Assembly (NCBI GenBank): GCA_934434555.1
Contig: CAKRZX010000024.1
Coordinates: forward strand, 1 to 34,660
DNA: 34,660 bases
DNA from: an uncultured Clostridia bacterium
Lineage (GTDB): Bacteria; Bacillota; Clostridia; Christensenellales; QALW01
Direction of reading: 5' to 3'
Below the pieces are notes generated by a model. That model ran no database searches, was not told where the DNA came from, and was given only the letters and a program-made list of their open reading frames with translations. The translations under genes were made by a program, and so were the position numbers. This document shows positions 9,401-18,743 of the stretch, piece by piece. Position 1 is the first letter of the stretch; every line of letters begins with the position of its first letter.

Positions 9401-12400
9401 AAGGCTGTCGGTGGCAACGTTCTCCGTTTCGCTTAAAGAATAAACATTTATGCTTTCTTCCGTTTTGCGGTTTCTGAATCTGACGCCCCGATGAATCTTC
9501 CCGCACTCCGTAAAAAGTCCGTTGAACGCCGGATGTGAAAGATACGCTTTTTCATCGTTCAGCACGGGAATAAACACCGCCGCAACGCGTTTGTTTTTCG
9601 TTTTTGCGCTTTCGCAGTTTACTCTGATTACAGCCGATTCTCCGCTTGCAAAAACTTCAAGAGTATTGCTGCCGCTTTCCCTCATACAGACGTACTTTGC
9701 GCTGCCCGGGCGGAATTCGCACCTGTATTTTCCTGCGGTATCGCCCACGGGCAAAAATCCCGCCGACGAGATTTTTTCATCCTGAATATATACAAAAACC
9801 TCTCCTGCAAGTTTGTTTTTGTAATATACCTTTATGCCCCCTCTTGACGACGCGCGCACGGTCATCTGTCCAGAGGGAATAAACAAAACTTCTTCCTGCT
9901 GAACTTGCGGTGCCATAAACTCGCGCACATATTCGCCCCTTTGGATTTTCGGCTTTTCGCTCTCGCTTTTCTGTTTTATTGGCAGAACACCCGCGGGCAT
10001 TTTTTCTTCAAGCAGCACTTTCACCGCGCTTATCCGCCTGTCGGAAGTAAAGCATTTTCGCACAAAGCCCGAATACAGAAAGTTTATAAGTGCGCAAAGT
10101 CCCATTCCCGAATGGTGCGCCATAAAAGAGTACACCACTCCCGGCTGACTTCCCTCAAAGCGGGCAAAATCCACCGCTTCATACATTCCGTATTCGCCTG
10201 CGCAGCCCAAACCTACAAGGCGGATAATGTTATCCGTACAGCCGCGCGGGTCGCTTTCAAGTGCAAGCAGCGTTGAATATGGCGAAAACACCTTTTCCTC
10301 CCTGAACCGCGAAACCGCCGTATTCTCCGCGCCGAACGCCCGATATTTATATTCCCCCGACAAATCAAGAGCATTGAACGCCGATTCCGACATTCCCCAC
10401 ACGCCGCTTTTGCTTTTTGCGTTTTTCTGCGCTTGAAGCGCAAGCGAGCAGGACTGTTCAAGCATAGCGCCCTCCGGCGGTTTTATGAACAAATCCGGCA
10501 TAAAGTACTCAAACATAGTCCCGCTCCACGAAAGGCATATGGGATTTTCAAGATATCTTGAAAACGGGCGCGACATATTGAACCAAGTTTCAACGGGAAT
10601 TTTATTCAGCGCCGCACACAGATAAACCGTAAGCCGCGCCTCGGAGCAAAGCATATCGTAGCAGTTATCGCTCTGCTTATTACTTTCTGCGTCAAGCCCG
10701 ATACAAAGCAGTTTTTTCTTTTTGCTGTATAAACATTCAAAGTCCGCGTTTTCCGTAAATCCGTCGGCAAATTCCGTTACCGACTTTATTTTCTCCGAAG
10801 CCGCAAACGCGCGGGCATATATCTTTCTGTATTCCTCTTTCGCCTGTTTTTCTATCCTTGCCGCCTTTTCGGGATTTACCTGCCACAGACACCGTGCAAG
10901 GCGCACCGAAAAATCCTTGCAGGCAATCGTTTCTTTGACATTCATCGGGAAGCTTTCGATAAGTTCGCGCACGGGACGCAGATTTTCATCCTTTTTTATG
11001 TCAAGCATATCCAGCAGTTTGTCCGAAAAACTCAGTTCTCTGTATTCTTCCGCGTGGCGGAAAATTATATTTTTCTCAAACGGCACTCTGTCGGCCACAA
11101 CACCGTCACAAAGGAACGCCTTTGCCGTTTCAAACGCTTCGCGTCCACTTGAAAGCCTGAATTTTTCGGCATATTCCCTGAGCCGAACCTGCATATTTTC
11201 GTCAAATGAATCCGCCGCCGAAAGCAGCATATCCGCTATTCCGTCACATCTGCTTCTTGAAAAGGGCACGGGTGAAAGCATATATTCTTCCGCGCCTTTA
11301 AGCGTAATAAGCGATGCGCAGAAATTTCCGCTGTCAACCGACGAAACATATTTTTCAAGGGGCTTTTTTGACGTGATATCGTACCAGTTGTATAAATGCC
11401 CCCTGTATTTTTCGAGTTTTTTAATTTGTTCGGTTTGCAAAAACAGAAGTTCGGCACACAATGAAGTCGTGTAAATTCCCGCTTTAAGCCCGCACAGAGC
11501 GCTTAAAAGCCCGAAACCGAGATTTGTGGGCGAAGTTCTTTTTGCGTAGCCGCGGTTTTCCTGAAAATTGTCGGGCATAATATATTCATTTTCGCTTAAA
11601 GCACAGAAGAAAAATTTCACCGTGCGCGCAGTAAGAATATGCAGTGCTTCTTTTTCCTCAAACAGCAGCGGCGCAGCTTTGTTTTTCTCTTTTTTGCCCA
11701 GCCGAAACGCAATATAAGGCGCAAACAGCCAGATTGCAAGCGCGCCGAGTCCAAGAAGCGCACCTCTGCCGAAAAGAACGCAAAGGGCATAGAATATCGG
11801 CGCAATAATCATCTGCGGCAGAAAGAAAAGATAGTTTTCTCCCGCCGTTTTGCCCTTTTTGCTTGACGCGAAAGTATTCCACTTTAACGTATTGTGTTTC
11901 GTTATTCTGCGCCACACGCCCAAAAATGCCGCACGGAGATTGTCAAAAGCGTCAAACGGCATAAATGCCGCGCTTATTATCCCCCGCTTTATGCTGTTGT
12001 GCCGTCTGAACGCCGTATCGGAAAAAGCGTGTTTTTCGCGGTCGAACCGAAGAGCGTTAAGGTAATCTGTTAAAGCGGGGTGAAACAGAACTGCAAGCGC
12101 CGCCGCCCATATTCCGTAAGCAAATCTGCCCGAAAATATTGCTGAAACCGAAACTGCGAATATTCCGGGAATATACAGTGACTGAATACAGTTATATATT
12201 ATCTTCCACCTTGAAACGGCAGAAAGTTTTTTTGAAAACGCCCACGGAAACAACTGCCAGTCGCCCCGCGTCCAGCGCTCGCGGCGCAAATCAAAGGACA
12301 TTACCGTTTCGGGGCAGTCGTCAAGAAAAGTTACGTCCGACGCAAATGCGGTATTTATCAGTTCGCCCTCCAATAAGTCGTGAGAAAGCACCGTCATAGG

Positions 12401-13954
12401 CTCGATTCTGCCCATAACACGCTCTTTGTACGCTTTAAGAGAGATTAAACCTTTTCCGCAGAACGAACCGGAGAAAAACAGGTCGTTATATACTTCCCTT
12501 GCGGGCGCGGCATATGCGTCTATTCCGCTTTGGTCGTCAAAAATCCGCGCAAACGCGGTGGTCTTTTTTATTCCCGAACCTATCCGCGGCTGAACAAGTC
12601 CGTATTCCCTGTTCGCCGGGTGCGCAAGAGTACCGATAAGTTTTACAACGCTTCTCGGAACCGGCACGGTATCGGCGTCAAGAGTAAGCATATAATTGCA
12701 GTTTTCAAGGGATTCACGGTTTATAAACAGCAGGAATTCCTCTTTACCTGAAAGAATATATTCCGCCATATCCTCTATTGCGCCCCGCTTGCGTTCTCTG
12801 CCGAAAAATTCGCGCCCCTGTTTTACCCGTTTACGCATAATTCCGCAAAAAACGCTGCCGTACTTTTCGTTAAGTTTCTCTATTCCGCTTTCCAGTTCGG
12901 CGCAGATTGCAGTGTCCGTTGACGCCCGCTCCTTTTTTGAGGCTTTCAGGTCCGCCAGAATGACATACACGCCGTTTTCAAGCCTGTTTGAAGCATAGTG
13001 TTCTTCTATTTTATTTATCGCGTCCTTTGTGCTTACCGTATCGGGCAGCATAACCGTAAGCGTAACCGCGGTTTTGTTTTCCTTAACGTCGGAAAAACAT
13101 TCCTTTAACCGCATTACGGGACGTGGCTTTACGTTAAGCATTATGCGGCGGTTTTCAAGGTCGAAAAAAAGCACCGAAAGCGGCGGAAACGAGAAAACCG
13201 AAAGCAAAACGCGCAAAACAGGCGGAATATCAAGAAAGCAGATACCGCATATTACCGCTGCGCAAAGAATTATAGGCACGGCAATGTAAAGGGTTAATCT
13301 TAACGGAACGTCGGGCTTTCCGAAAAGTCCGTTTTTGTAAAACAGACTGTCGCAGATATTCGTTTTATCGAATTCAAGCGCCTTTTTTACCGTTTCAATC
13401 TCGCTCATTCCGTACTTTTGTGCAATTTCGGAAACACGCTTGCGATAAACTTCTTTCGTTTCATCGTCCGATTCGCAAAAATCCTTTGCCGAAAAAAGCA
13501 ACCGTTCCTGTTCAAGGCATTCCGACCTGAACGTATCAAAATCAATATTATTAAAAAGAATAAGCGATTTTACCGTTACCGACAAAAATGTCCCGTAGTT
13601 TTCCGGCTGTGTTATCGCCTTTTGCAAAAGCCGCAAAAGATTGAGTTTCAGTGCAAACGGCAGCATTGAGTATTCGTCGAACGTAAGCGCAAACTTTTTT
13701 ATAAGTTCAAGAGAATCCCCGTTTACGTTTCCCTCCGACTGCTCAACCACTTCCTGTGCAAGTTCAAACACGCGCGGTGCCTCCCACCCCTTTGGCAGGC
13801 CGCTTAAAACGTCCGTTTTTGCGCACTCGGCACTTATGCAAAGAATTCGTTTTCCGTTGTCTTTAAGCCACTGATTGTCCGTATCTTCCGTTATCTCCGA
13901 AAGCGTTCTATACAGTTCCTTTGCCGCTTTTTTTATACCTTTTGACGTAACCAT
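6446..13954 (-). CDS. Cyclic beta-1,2-glucan synthase-like protein (GT84-glycoamylase-GH94)
   Basis: A very large membrane enzyme (about 2,502 residues from this start) resembling NdvB/Cgs, which polymerises UDP-glucose into beta-1,2-glucan and trims and cyclises it. Order seen: soluble N-terminus; membrane segments near residues 225-275; GT84 glycosyltransferase domain with DADT (about 426-429) and RRERWTRGDWQ (about 556); more membrane segments near 610-660 and 740-790; glycoamylase-like segment SPTNLGFGLLS near 808; C-terminal GH94 phosphorylase-type domain with AYGFRDQLQD near 2075 and the catalytic-Asp motif GGDWNDGMNRIG near 2210. Start chosen at the ATG 6 nt after GGAGG; a TTG five codons upstream is less likely. 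It stands alone, with a terminator-like hairpin after it. Whether the product is cyclic, linear or another beta-1,2-glucan cannot be read from sequence. Confidence 0.9.
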   Translation of the reverse strand: MVTSKGIKKAAKELYRTLSEITEDTDNQWLKDNGKRILCISAECAKTDVLSGLPKGWEAPRVFELAQEVVEQSEGNVNGDSLELIKKFALTFDEYSMLPFALKLNLLRLLQKAITQPENYGTFLSVTVKSLILFNNIDFDTFRSECLEQERLLFSAKDFCESDDETKEVYRKRVSEIAQKYGMSEIETVKKALEFDKTNICDSLFYKNGLFGKPDVPLRLTLYIAVPIILCAAVICGICFLDIPPVLRVLLSVFSFPPLSVLFFDLENRRIMLNVKPRPVMRLKECFSDVKENKTAVTLTVMLPDTVSTKDAINKIEEHYASNRLENGVYVILADLKASKKERASTDTAICAELESGIEKLNEKYGSVFCGIMRKRVKQGREFFGRERKRGAIEDMAEYILSGKEEFLLFINRESLENCNYMLTLDADTVPVPRSVVKLIGTLAHPANREYGLVQPRIGSGIKKTTAFARIFDDQSGIDAYAAPAREVYNDLFFSGSFCGKGLISLKAYKERVMGRIEPMTVLSHDLLEGELINTAFASDVTFLDDCPETVMSFDLRRERWTRGDWQLFPWAFSKKLSAVSRWKIIYNCIQSLYIPGIFAVSVSAIFSGRFAYGIWAAALAVLFHPALTDYLNALRFDREKHAFSDTAFRRHNSIKRGIISAAFMPFDAFDNLRAAFLGVWRRITKHNTLKWNTFASSKKGKTAGENYLFFLPQMIIAPIFYALCVLFGRGALLGLGALAIWLFAPYIAFRLGKKEKNKAAPLLFEEKEALHILTARTVKFFFCALSENEYIMPDNFQENRGYAKRTSPTNLGFGLLSALCGLKAGIYTTSLCAELLFLQTEQIKKLEKYRGHLYNWYDITSKKPLEKYVSSVDSGNFCASLITLKGAEEYMLSPVPFSRSRCDGIADMLLSAADSFDENMQVRLREYAEKFRLSSGREAFETAKAFLCDGVVADRVPFEKNIIFRHAEEYRELSFSDKLLDMLDIKKDENLRPVRELIESFPMNVKETIACKDFSVRLARCLWQVNPEKAARIEKQAKEEYRKIYARAFAASEKIKSVTEFADGFTENADFECLYSKKKKLLCIGLDAESNKQSDNCYDMLCSEARLTVYLCAALNKIPVETWFNMSRPFSRYLENPICLSWSGTMFEYFMPDLFIKPPEGAMLEQSCSLALQAQKNAKSKSGVWGMSESAFNALDLSGEYKYRAFGAENTAVSRFREEKVFSPYSTLLALESDPRGCTDNIIRLVGLGCAGEYGMYEAVDFARFEGSQPGVVYSFMAHHSGMGLCALINFLYSGFVRKCFTSDRRISAVKVLLEEKMPAGVLPIKQKSESEKPKIQRGEYVREFMAPQVQQEEVLFIPSGQMTVRASSRGGIKVYYKNKLAGEVFVYIQDEKISSAGFLPVGDTAGKYRCEFRPGSAKYVCMRESGSNTLEVFASGESAVIRVNCESAKTKNKRVAAVFIPVLNDEKAYLSHPAFNGLFTECGKIHRGVRFRNRKTEESINVYSLSETENVATDSLNVFGRGKGTERPNLEGKFMRYPINPCGALYVSKTVQSGETEEFDFVISPFNAVKTKAAVNLYFSRCKNDAAALADAYELSPVLWKNAQKLNALAQNDGKASSGEAKKDALWKYGISDEKPVLLIKADENCTGLNENLKMCTYCLACGADFNIIVAQDTVKDYMLREYNSCEEIISSFGARERIFHITGVKKEELELLKHICFAFVDSSLETGEQLRRPGRQTVSEITLKSEKNYPPSKCDMPDGEFDNGFGRFLKNGYYIYSRTPAPWSNVVSNGRMGFLRTESGGGYSWYQNSALCKITPWSNDPVKDNCGEILYLKDKSSGRFWTVTRDPVDYGDGHEAFFGHGFVVFGYNGFGIRQKQTEFVHSELPIKIISLELDGIRDREMEYCYFLEPVLGEMQAGKLLDAFMLDGCVCVRREGKYLLVYSKDAKYYSDKQGFLGLGTASEPDALKSESVSLDTCAGDSIVLFGQAKEKTDIFILCGDSIEEILMLKKTAENLSAEAELEKVKSFWHEKCTKVQISTPDKKLDTLFNGWLIYQVYACRMLARCGFYQAGGAYGFRDQLQDCLAVMYVDPEKVRKHILLCAAHQFFEGDVQHWWHEPAAGVRTHISDDLLFLPFVAARYASVTGDTDIFSETVPYLEGHSLAGKSDLYESAWQSEKSGTLKEHCIKAIKLVISRSGKHSLPLILGGDWNDGMNRIGEKSRGESVWLGWFLYHTISVFLPYAGDDAEMLKEHAKKLCAALNTVCWDGQWYIRAFSDNGDIIGSSKSEECQIDVTSQSWAVLSGAGKPEMIRKALKSAEDMLIDKKSGIVKLLTPPFDKSAGYIGDYIPGVRENGGQYTHGAVWLASAFAQSGDGEKCCSVLNMLSPITHSIDKMRAENYMLEPYVMPADVYSNEENVGRGGWSWYTGSASMYFCAVLSDLLGIKKEGKNITVEPHIPFSWQEYRVKLGDTEIKVLNPERKTEGVSSILKNEEKNEIRAVM

Positions 13955-14013
13955 ACATACCTCCGTCAATTCTTATGCATAGTTATTATTGACAGAAAAT
14001 ACTGTAAAATACG

Positions 14014-14037
14014 AAAAAAGACCGCATTAAAGCGGTC
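14014..14037 (-). terminator. Intrinsic terminator of the icd-lepA-hemW operon
   Basis: On the minus strand: 6-bp GC-rich stem GACCGC / GCGGTC with a 6-nt loop, followed directly by six T. It lies 8 nt beyond the hemW stop. Confidence 0.85.
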
Positions 14038-14044
14038 AAAAAGC

Positions 14045-15145
14045 CTATAAACAAAATTCAAGCGCCACGGTATCGCAAAAATCCATACCTTTTTCGGTAA
14101 GCCTGAGATATTCCCCATCAAAACAAACCAATCCGCCGCACTTTTTTATCTTTTCGGAATACTCTTTGCAAAAATCAATTCCGAAGTCTTGTTCAAAGCG
14201 AAGAACATCAATTCCGCGGTTCATACGCAGTCCGAGCATTATACGCTCTTCAATCTTATCTTCCCGCGACAGAATTTGATAATCAAGCCGTCTGCCGCTG
14301 CCGGCAATATACTGTTCAAGCGATTTTGTATTACTGTACCTTGCGCCGTTAAAACAGGAATGTGCCCCGCAGCCTATACCGATATATTCTCCGCACTCCC
14401 AGTAGTTTATATTGTGTCGGCATTCAAATCCGCTTTTGGCGTAGTTTGAAATCTCGTACTGCATAAAGCTGTTTTCTTTAAGGATTTCGCGGGTCTTATA
14501 GTACATTTCACGTTCGCTCTCTTCATCGGGCAGAACCACATCGCCGTTTTCAACCGCCTTTCCCATGGGCGTTGCGGGCTCTACGGTTAAAGAATAACAG
14601 GATATATGCGTCGGGTCATACTGAACCGCTTTTTTAAGCGTTTCTTCCCACATCTCAACGCTCTGACCGGGCAACGCGGAAATCAAATCAAGATTAAAAT
14701 TGCAGAATCCTGCTTTTTTAACGCTCTCTATCGCGCTTTCAAGTTGTGCAAGCGTGTGGGCGCGCCCTATCTCGCCGAGCACTCTGTCGCTCAGGCTCTG
14801 CGCGCCCATTGATATGCGGTTTATTCCCGCCCTTTTATACTCCCGCATTTTTTCGTCAGTTACTGACTGCGGATTACACTCAACCGTGATTTCGGTGCTG
14901 TTTTCCAAAAAGAAATTCTTTGCAATAAAATCAAGCAAATCGGTCATCTGCCCCGGCAAAAGCAAACTCGGTGTTCCGCCGCCGATAAACACCGTGCCGA
15001 TTTTTTCGTTTTTATATTCTTCCGCTTCTTTTTTCAGCGCGTCCAAATAAGACGGCAGAGTATCTTCTCTGCCGCCGTAGGAAACAAAATCACAGTATGA
15101 ACACTTTTTTTTGCAAAAAGGTATGTGAATATACAGTCCCGTCAT
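14045..15145 (-). CDS. hemW: Radical SAM family heme chaperone HemW
   Basis: HemW (formerly annotated as oxygen-independent coproporphyrinogen oxidase HemN-like) binds heme and a [4Fe-4S] cluster and is thought to deliver heme to membrane proteins. The N-terminus YIHIPFCKKKCSYCDF carries CxxxCxxC at Cys 11, 15 and 18 and lacks the extra Cys typical of true HemN. Further family motifs: IGGGTPSLL, EVECNPQ-type TVECNPQS, NRISMGAQS. Length 366 is typical. Its ATG shares one base with the lepA stop (TGATG), so translation is coupled; lepA-hemW is a conserved pair in Bacillota. The usual downstream hrcA-grpE-dnaK genes are not here; a terminator follows. Confidence 0.94.
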   Translation of the reverse strand: MTGLYIHIPFCKKKCSYCDFVSYGGREDTLPSYLDALKKEAEEYKNEKIGTVFIGGGTPSLLLPGQMTDLLDFIAKNFFLENSTEITVECNPQSVTDEKMREYKRAGINRISMGAQSLSDRVLGEIGRAHTLAQLESAIESVKKAGFCNFNLDLISALPGQSVEMWEETLKKAVQYDPTHISCYSLTVEPATPMGKAVENGDVVLPDEESEREMYYKTREILKENSFMQYEISNYAKSGFECRHNINYWECGEYIGIGCGAHSCFNGARYSNTKSLEQYIAGSGRRLDYQILSREDKIEERIMLGLRMNRGIDVLRFEQDFGIDFCKEYSEKIKKCGGLVCFDGEYLRLTEKGMDFCDTVALEFCL

Positions 15146-16947
15146 CAGTCAAGTTTAAGCACTGCCAAAAATGCCTCTGAGGGGACTTCCACGCTACCCA
15201 CCTGGCGCATACGTTTTTTGCCCTCTTTTTGCTTTTCAAGCAGTTTCTTCTTTCTCGTTATATCGCCGCCGTAGCACTTTGCAAGCACGTCCTTGCGCAT
15301 TGCCTTAACGGTTTCACGCGCTATTACTTTTCCGCCTATTGCCGCCTGAATGGGTATTTCAAACAACTGCCGCGGAATAACGTCGCGGAGTTTTTCCGCC
15401 ACCATACGTCCGTGAGCGTACGCCTTGCTTTTATGTACTATTACCGACAGCGCGTCGCATATATCGCCGTTAAGCAGGAAGTCAAGTTTCACCAGATCGC
15501 TGGGCTGATATCCCGCAAGTTCATAGTCAAAAGACGCATAACCCCGTGTGCGCGATTTAAGGGTATTGAAGAAATCGTATATGATTTCGTTAAGCGGCAT
15601 TCTGTATTCAAGCACCGCGCGATTTTCGTCGGCATAGTGCATATTTATGTACTCGCCGCGCTTTTCTATGCACAAATCCATTACCGCGCCGATATAGTCT
15701 TTCGGCGTCATAATTTCCGCCTTTACCATAGGCTCGCGCATTTCTTTTATTTCGTCAGGCTTGGGCAGGTTTGCGGGATTGTCGATTTTAAGTTCCGTGC
15801 CGTCAAGTTTGGTAACTTCGTAAATAACGCTTGGGGCGGTGGTGATAAGGTCAAAATCGAACTCCCTTTCAAGCCGTTCCTGAATTATTTCCATATGCAG
15901 AAGTCCCAAAAATCCGCAGCGGAATCCGTAGCCCAAAGCGGCGGAAGTTTCCGGCTCAAATGTAAGTGACGCATCGTTAAGCCCCAGTTTTTCAAGGGCG
16001 TCGCGCAAATCGTCATATTCGCTGCCGTCGGCAGGATAGATTCCGCAAAAAACATTGGGCATAATACGCTTATATCCCGGGAGCGGCTCGCTTGCGGGTT
16101 TATTATCATCGGTAATCGTATCACCCACGCGGGTTTCGCTTACGGTTTTGATGCTTGCCGAAATATAACCTACTTCGCCTGCGGTCAATTCTTCCGTGGG
16201 CGTGTATTCAGGTGAAAAAACGCCTACTTCGGTAACTTCAAAAGTATGCCCCGAATGCATCATTCTGATTTTCGTACCCACTTTAACGGTGCCGTTTACC
16301 ACGCGCACAAAACTGAGTGCGCCCTTGTAGTTATCGTAAATCGAATCGAAAATAAGCGCTTGCAAAGGCGCGTTTTCGTCGCCCTTCGGCGCGGGAACGT
16401 CCTTTACAATCATTTCAAGCACCGAATGAATATTGATGCCCTCTTTTGCCGATATCCTCGGTGCGTCCATACATGGAATTCCGATAATATCCTCAACTTC
16501 CTGTGCAACAACGTCCGGTTCGGCGCTGGGAAGGTCAATTTTATTGATAACCGGCAGAATTTCAAGGTCCTGCCCTACCGCAAGATACACGTTTGCAAGG
16601 GTCTGCGCTTCCACGCCCTGTGTTGCGTCAACTATAAGAACCGCACCTTCGCAAGCATTGAGCGCACGCTCAACCTCGTATGTAAAATCCACGTGACCGG
16701 GCGTATCTATAAGGTTAAGCATATATCTGTTGCCGTTGTCGGCGTCATAGAACATTCGCACCGCCTGCGATTTTATGGTTATGCCGCGCTCCTGTTCAAG
16801 TTCCATAGTATCAAGCAACTGTGCGTGCATTTCCCTCGCTTCAACGGTACCCGTTGCGTCTATAAGCCTGTCGGCAAGAGTGCTTTTGCCGTGGTCGATG
16901 TGTGCAATTATGCAAAAATTGCGTATCCTGCTTTTATCAAATGCCAT
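15145..16947 (-). CDS. lepA: Elongation factor 4 (LepA)
   Basis: Ribosome-associated translational GTPase, implicated in back-translocation and in initiation/30S biogenesis. G motifs: AHIDHGKSTLADRL, DTPGHVDF, NKIDLPSA. The LepA-specific C-terminal domain is present (e.g. GGDITRKKKLLEKQKEGKKRM). At 600 residues it is full length. Ribosome binding site GGAGA lies 7 nt before the ATG. It sits between the SEC-C gene (11 nt gap) and hemW (1-nt overlap) in one operon. Confidence 0.97.
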   Translation of the reverse strand: MAFDKSRIRNFCIIAHIDHGKSTLADRLIDATGTVEAREMHAQLLDTMELEQERGITIKSQAVRMFYDADNGNRYMLNLIDTPGHVDFTYEVERALNACEGAVLIVDATQGVEAQTLANVYLAVGQDLEILPVINKIDLPSAEPDVVAQEVEDIIGIPCMDAPRISAKEGINIHSVLEMIVKDVPAPKGDENAPLQALIFDSIYDNYKGALSFVRVVNGTVKVGTKIRMMHSGHTFEVTEVGVFSPEYTPTEELTAGEVGYISASIKTVSETRVGDTITDDNKPASEPLPGYKRIMPNVFCGIYPADGSEYDDLRDALEKLGLNDASLTFEPETSAALGYGFRCGFLGLLHMEIIQERLEREFDFDLITTAPSVIYEVTKLDGTELKIDNPANLPKPDEIKEMREPMVKAEIMTPKDYIGAVMDLCIEKRGEYINMHYADENRAVLEYRMPLNEIIYDFFNTLKSRTRGYASFDYELAGYQPSDLVKLDFLLNGDICDALSVIVHKSKAYAHGRMVAEKLRDVIPRQLFEIPIQAAIGGKVIARETVKAMRKDVLAKCYGGDITRKKKLLEKQKEGKKRMRQVGSVEVPSEAFLAVLKLD

Positions 16948-16958
16948 TTATTTCTCCG

Positions 16959-17456
16959 TTATTTGCCGCAGCAATTCTTATACTTCTTACCGCTTCCGCA
17001 GGGACAGGGTTCGTTTCTGCCTACGGTCTTTTTGCTTACCGCCATATGGTCGTTTCTCCACGCACGGGTAATTTCGGTACGCTTGTTTTCATCAAGTACT
17101 CCGTCCCATTCTTTAAGCCCGTAAAGCCATTTTGCTTTTGCGTTAAGCATATTGTAGTAAAGTTTTTCCGGCTCAATGCAAAGTTCTATTTCGCTGTTCT
17201 CCTCTATTTCATTAACGGCTAATTCCTGTTTCAGCGAGGTATTTATACCGTCAAGAAACGCGGCAAAAATGTAAAGTTCCATACCGAGTTTCTTTGCAAT
17301 TTCCTCAGCAGTCCCCTTAATATCGAACTCTTTTTCGGCAAGGATTTTTTTGTACGCCTCGGTTTCGTCAAGATAGTACTTTCTCCACAGTTCCGACTGC
17401 TGTGCCTCGGTCTTGCAAAGGTTCTGCATATTTTCCCAAGTTTCGTTGATTTTCAT
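16959..17456 (-). CDS. SEC-C motif protein
   Basis: A 165-residue protein whose last 20 residues form a SEC-C zinc motif (EPCPCGSGKKYKNCC), as at the C-terminus of SecA and in many unrelated small proteins. The first 140 residues are mostly acidic, helical and not recognised. It lies 4 nt after icd and 11 nt before lepA, so it is cotranscribed with them. Function is unknown; zinc binding is the only property the sequence supports. Confidence 0.85.
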   Translation of the reverse strand: MKINETWENMQNLCKTEAQQSELWRKYYLDETEAYKKILAEKEFDIKGTAEEIAKKLGMELYIFAAFLDGINTSLKQELAVNEIEENSEIELCIEPEKLYYNMLNAKAKWLYGLKEWDGVLDENKRTEITRAWRNDHMAVSKKTVGRNEPCPCGSGKKYKNCCGK

Positions 17457-17460
17457 TTCT

Positions 17461-18672
17461 TTAATTCTCCTGTTTGTCGTAATTATTTTTTATAGCCGTC
17501 AAAAATTCGCGGCTGTTTACGCATTTCTTGTTTTCAAGTTCCGAAAGTGCAAAAAGGTCTTTTGTCATAACGCCGCTTTCAATCGTTTCAATCGTTGCCT
17601 TTTCCATATTGTCCGCATACTTAACAAGCGCGTCGATATTGTCAAGGCTGCCTCTTTTTCTTAAAGCACCCGTCCACGCAAAAATTGTGGCAACGGGATT
17701 GGTGCTTGTTTCCTCGCCCGCGCGGTACTTATAATAGTGCCTTGTAACCGTGCCGTGCGCCGCCTCGTATTCGTACTTTCCGTCAGGCGAAACAAGTACG
17801 CTCGTCATCATTGCAAGACTGCCGAACGCCGTGGCAAGCATATCGCTCATAACGTCGCCGTCATAGTTCTTGCACGCCCAGATGTACCCGCCCTTTGAGC
17901 GTATAACACGGGCAACCGCGTCGTCAATAAGCGTGTAGAAATATTCTATCCCCGCTTTCTCAAACTTGTCCTTATATTCATTTTCATAAGTTTCGGCAAA
18001 AATATCCTTAAACCGATGGTCGTAAATTTTAGAAATTGTATCTTTTGTTGAGAACCACAGGTCCTGCTTTTTATCAAGGGCATACTCAAAGCAGGAACGG
18101 GCAAAACTGAGTATTGACTTGTCAGTGTTATGCTGACCCTGAACTACGCCCGCGGAAGTGTCAAACGAGAAAACCGTCTGCCTTTTTTCGCCGTCTTTCG
18201 AGGAAATAACAAGTTCGGCTTTTTCGCCCTCTTCAACGCGGAATTCAACGTTTTTATAAACATCGCCGTAAGCGTGACGGGCAATGATTATGGGCTTTTC
18301 CCAGTTTGAAACAACGGGTTTTATACCCTTTACCACAACAGGCTCGCGGAAAACCGTACCGTCAAGAATGGCGCGCACGGTGCCGTTGGGGCTTTTCCAC
18401 ATCTGTTTCAGATTATATTCTTCAACTCTCTGTGCGTTGGGCGTTATGGTTGCACACTTTACGCCTACGCCGTACTTTTTTATTGCTTCGGCTGATTCAA
18501 CCGTAACTCTGTCGTCGGTTTTATCCCTGTTTTCAAGCCCTAAATCGTAATATTCGCTTTTAAGGTCTATGTAAGGTTCTATAAGCAATTCCTTTATCCA
18601 CTGCCACAAAACCCTGGTCATCTCGTCCCCGTCAAGTTCTACTATCGGGGTGGTCATCTTAATTTTTGCCAT
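17461..18672 (-). CDS. icd: NADP-dependent isocitrate dehydrogenase
   Basis: Oxidative decarboxylation of isocitrate to 2-oxoglutarate, supplying carbon for glutamate. The protein is of the about 400-residue homodimeric type (eukaryote-like subfamily), as shown by TPIVELDGDEMTRVLW at the N-terminus, ITPNAQRVEEYNLKQMWKSP and SPNGTVRAILDGTVFREP. No other TCA gene is in the window, so it probably serves biosynthesis. Start taken at the ATG of MAKIKMTTP (18672), 6 nt after GAGGTGA; an upstream GTG at 18681 would overlap that binding site. It is the first gene of the operon icd, SEC-C, lepA, hemW, with a promoter at 18705-18732. Confidence 0.95.
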   Translation of the reverse strand: MAKIKMTTPIVELDGDEMTRVLWQWIKELLIEPYIDLKSEYYDLGLENRDKTDDRVTVESAEAIKKYGVGVKCATITPNAQRVEEYNLKQMWKSPNGTVRAILDGTVFREPVVVKGIKPVVSNWEKPIIIARHAYGDVYKNVEFRVEEGEKAELVISSKDGEKRQTVFSFDTSAGVVQGQHNTDKSILSFARSCFEYALDKKQDLWFSTKDTISKIYDHRFKDIFAETYENEYKDKFEKAGIEYFYTLIDDAVARVIRSKGGYIWACKNYDGDVMSDMLATAFGSLAMMTSVLVSPDGKYEYEAAHGTVTRHYYKYRAGEETSTNPVATIFAWTGALRKRGSLDNIDALVKYADNMEKATIETIESGVMTKDLFALSELENKKCVNSREFLTAIKNNYDKQEN

Positions 18673-18704
18673 TGTGTTCACCTCTGAATTTATCGAATGA
18701 TTAG

Positions 18705-18732
18705 ATTATACTATAAAATCCCGAAAATTCAA
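18705..18732 (-). promoter_or_regulatory. Promoter of the icd operon
   Basis: On the minus strand: -35 TTGAAT (18727-18732), 16-bp spacer, consensus -10 TATAAT (18705-18710). It is back to back with the plus-strand promoter at 18744-18772. Confidence 0.6.
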
Positions 18733-18743
18733 AACGATTTTTA

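Noticed and set aside
6531..13874. Many plus-strand frames of 60-250 codons opposite the glucan synthase-like gene
   Set aside because: They lack ribosome binding sites and recognisable motifs and mirror the codon pattern of the large gene on the other strand.
13955..13969. Upstream TTG start of the glucan synthase-like gene
   Set aside because: The GGAGG ribosome binding site lies between that TTG and the ATG at 13954 and is correctly spaced for the ATG.
18673..18681. Upstream GTG start of icd
   Set aside because: It overlaps the GAGGTGA ribosome binding site, which fits the ATG at 18672, and the family N-terminus begins there.
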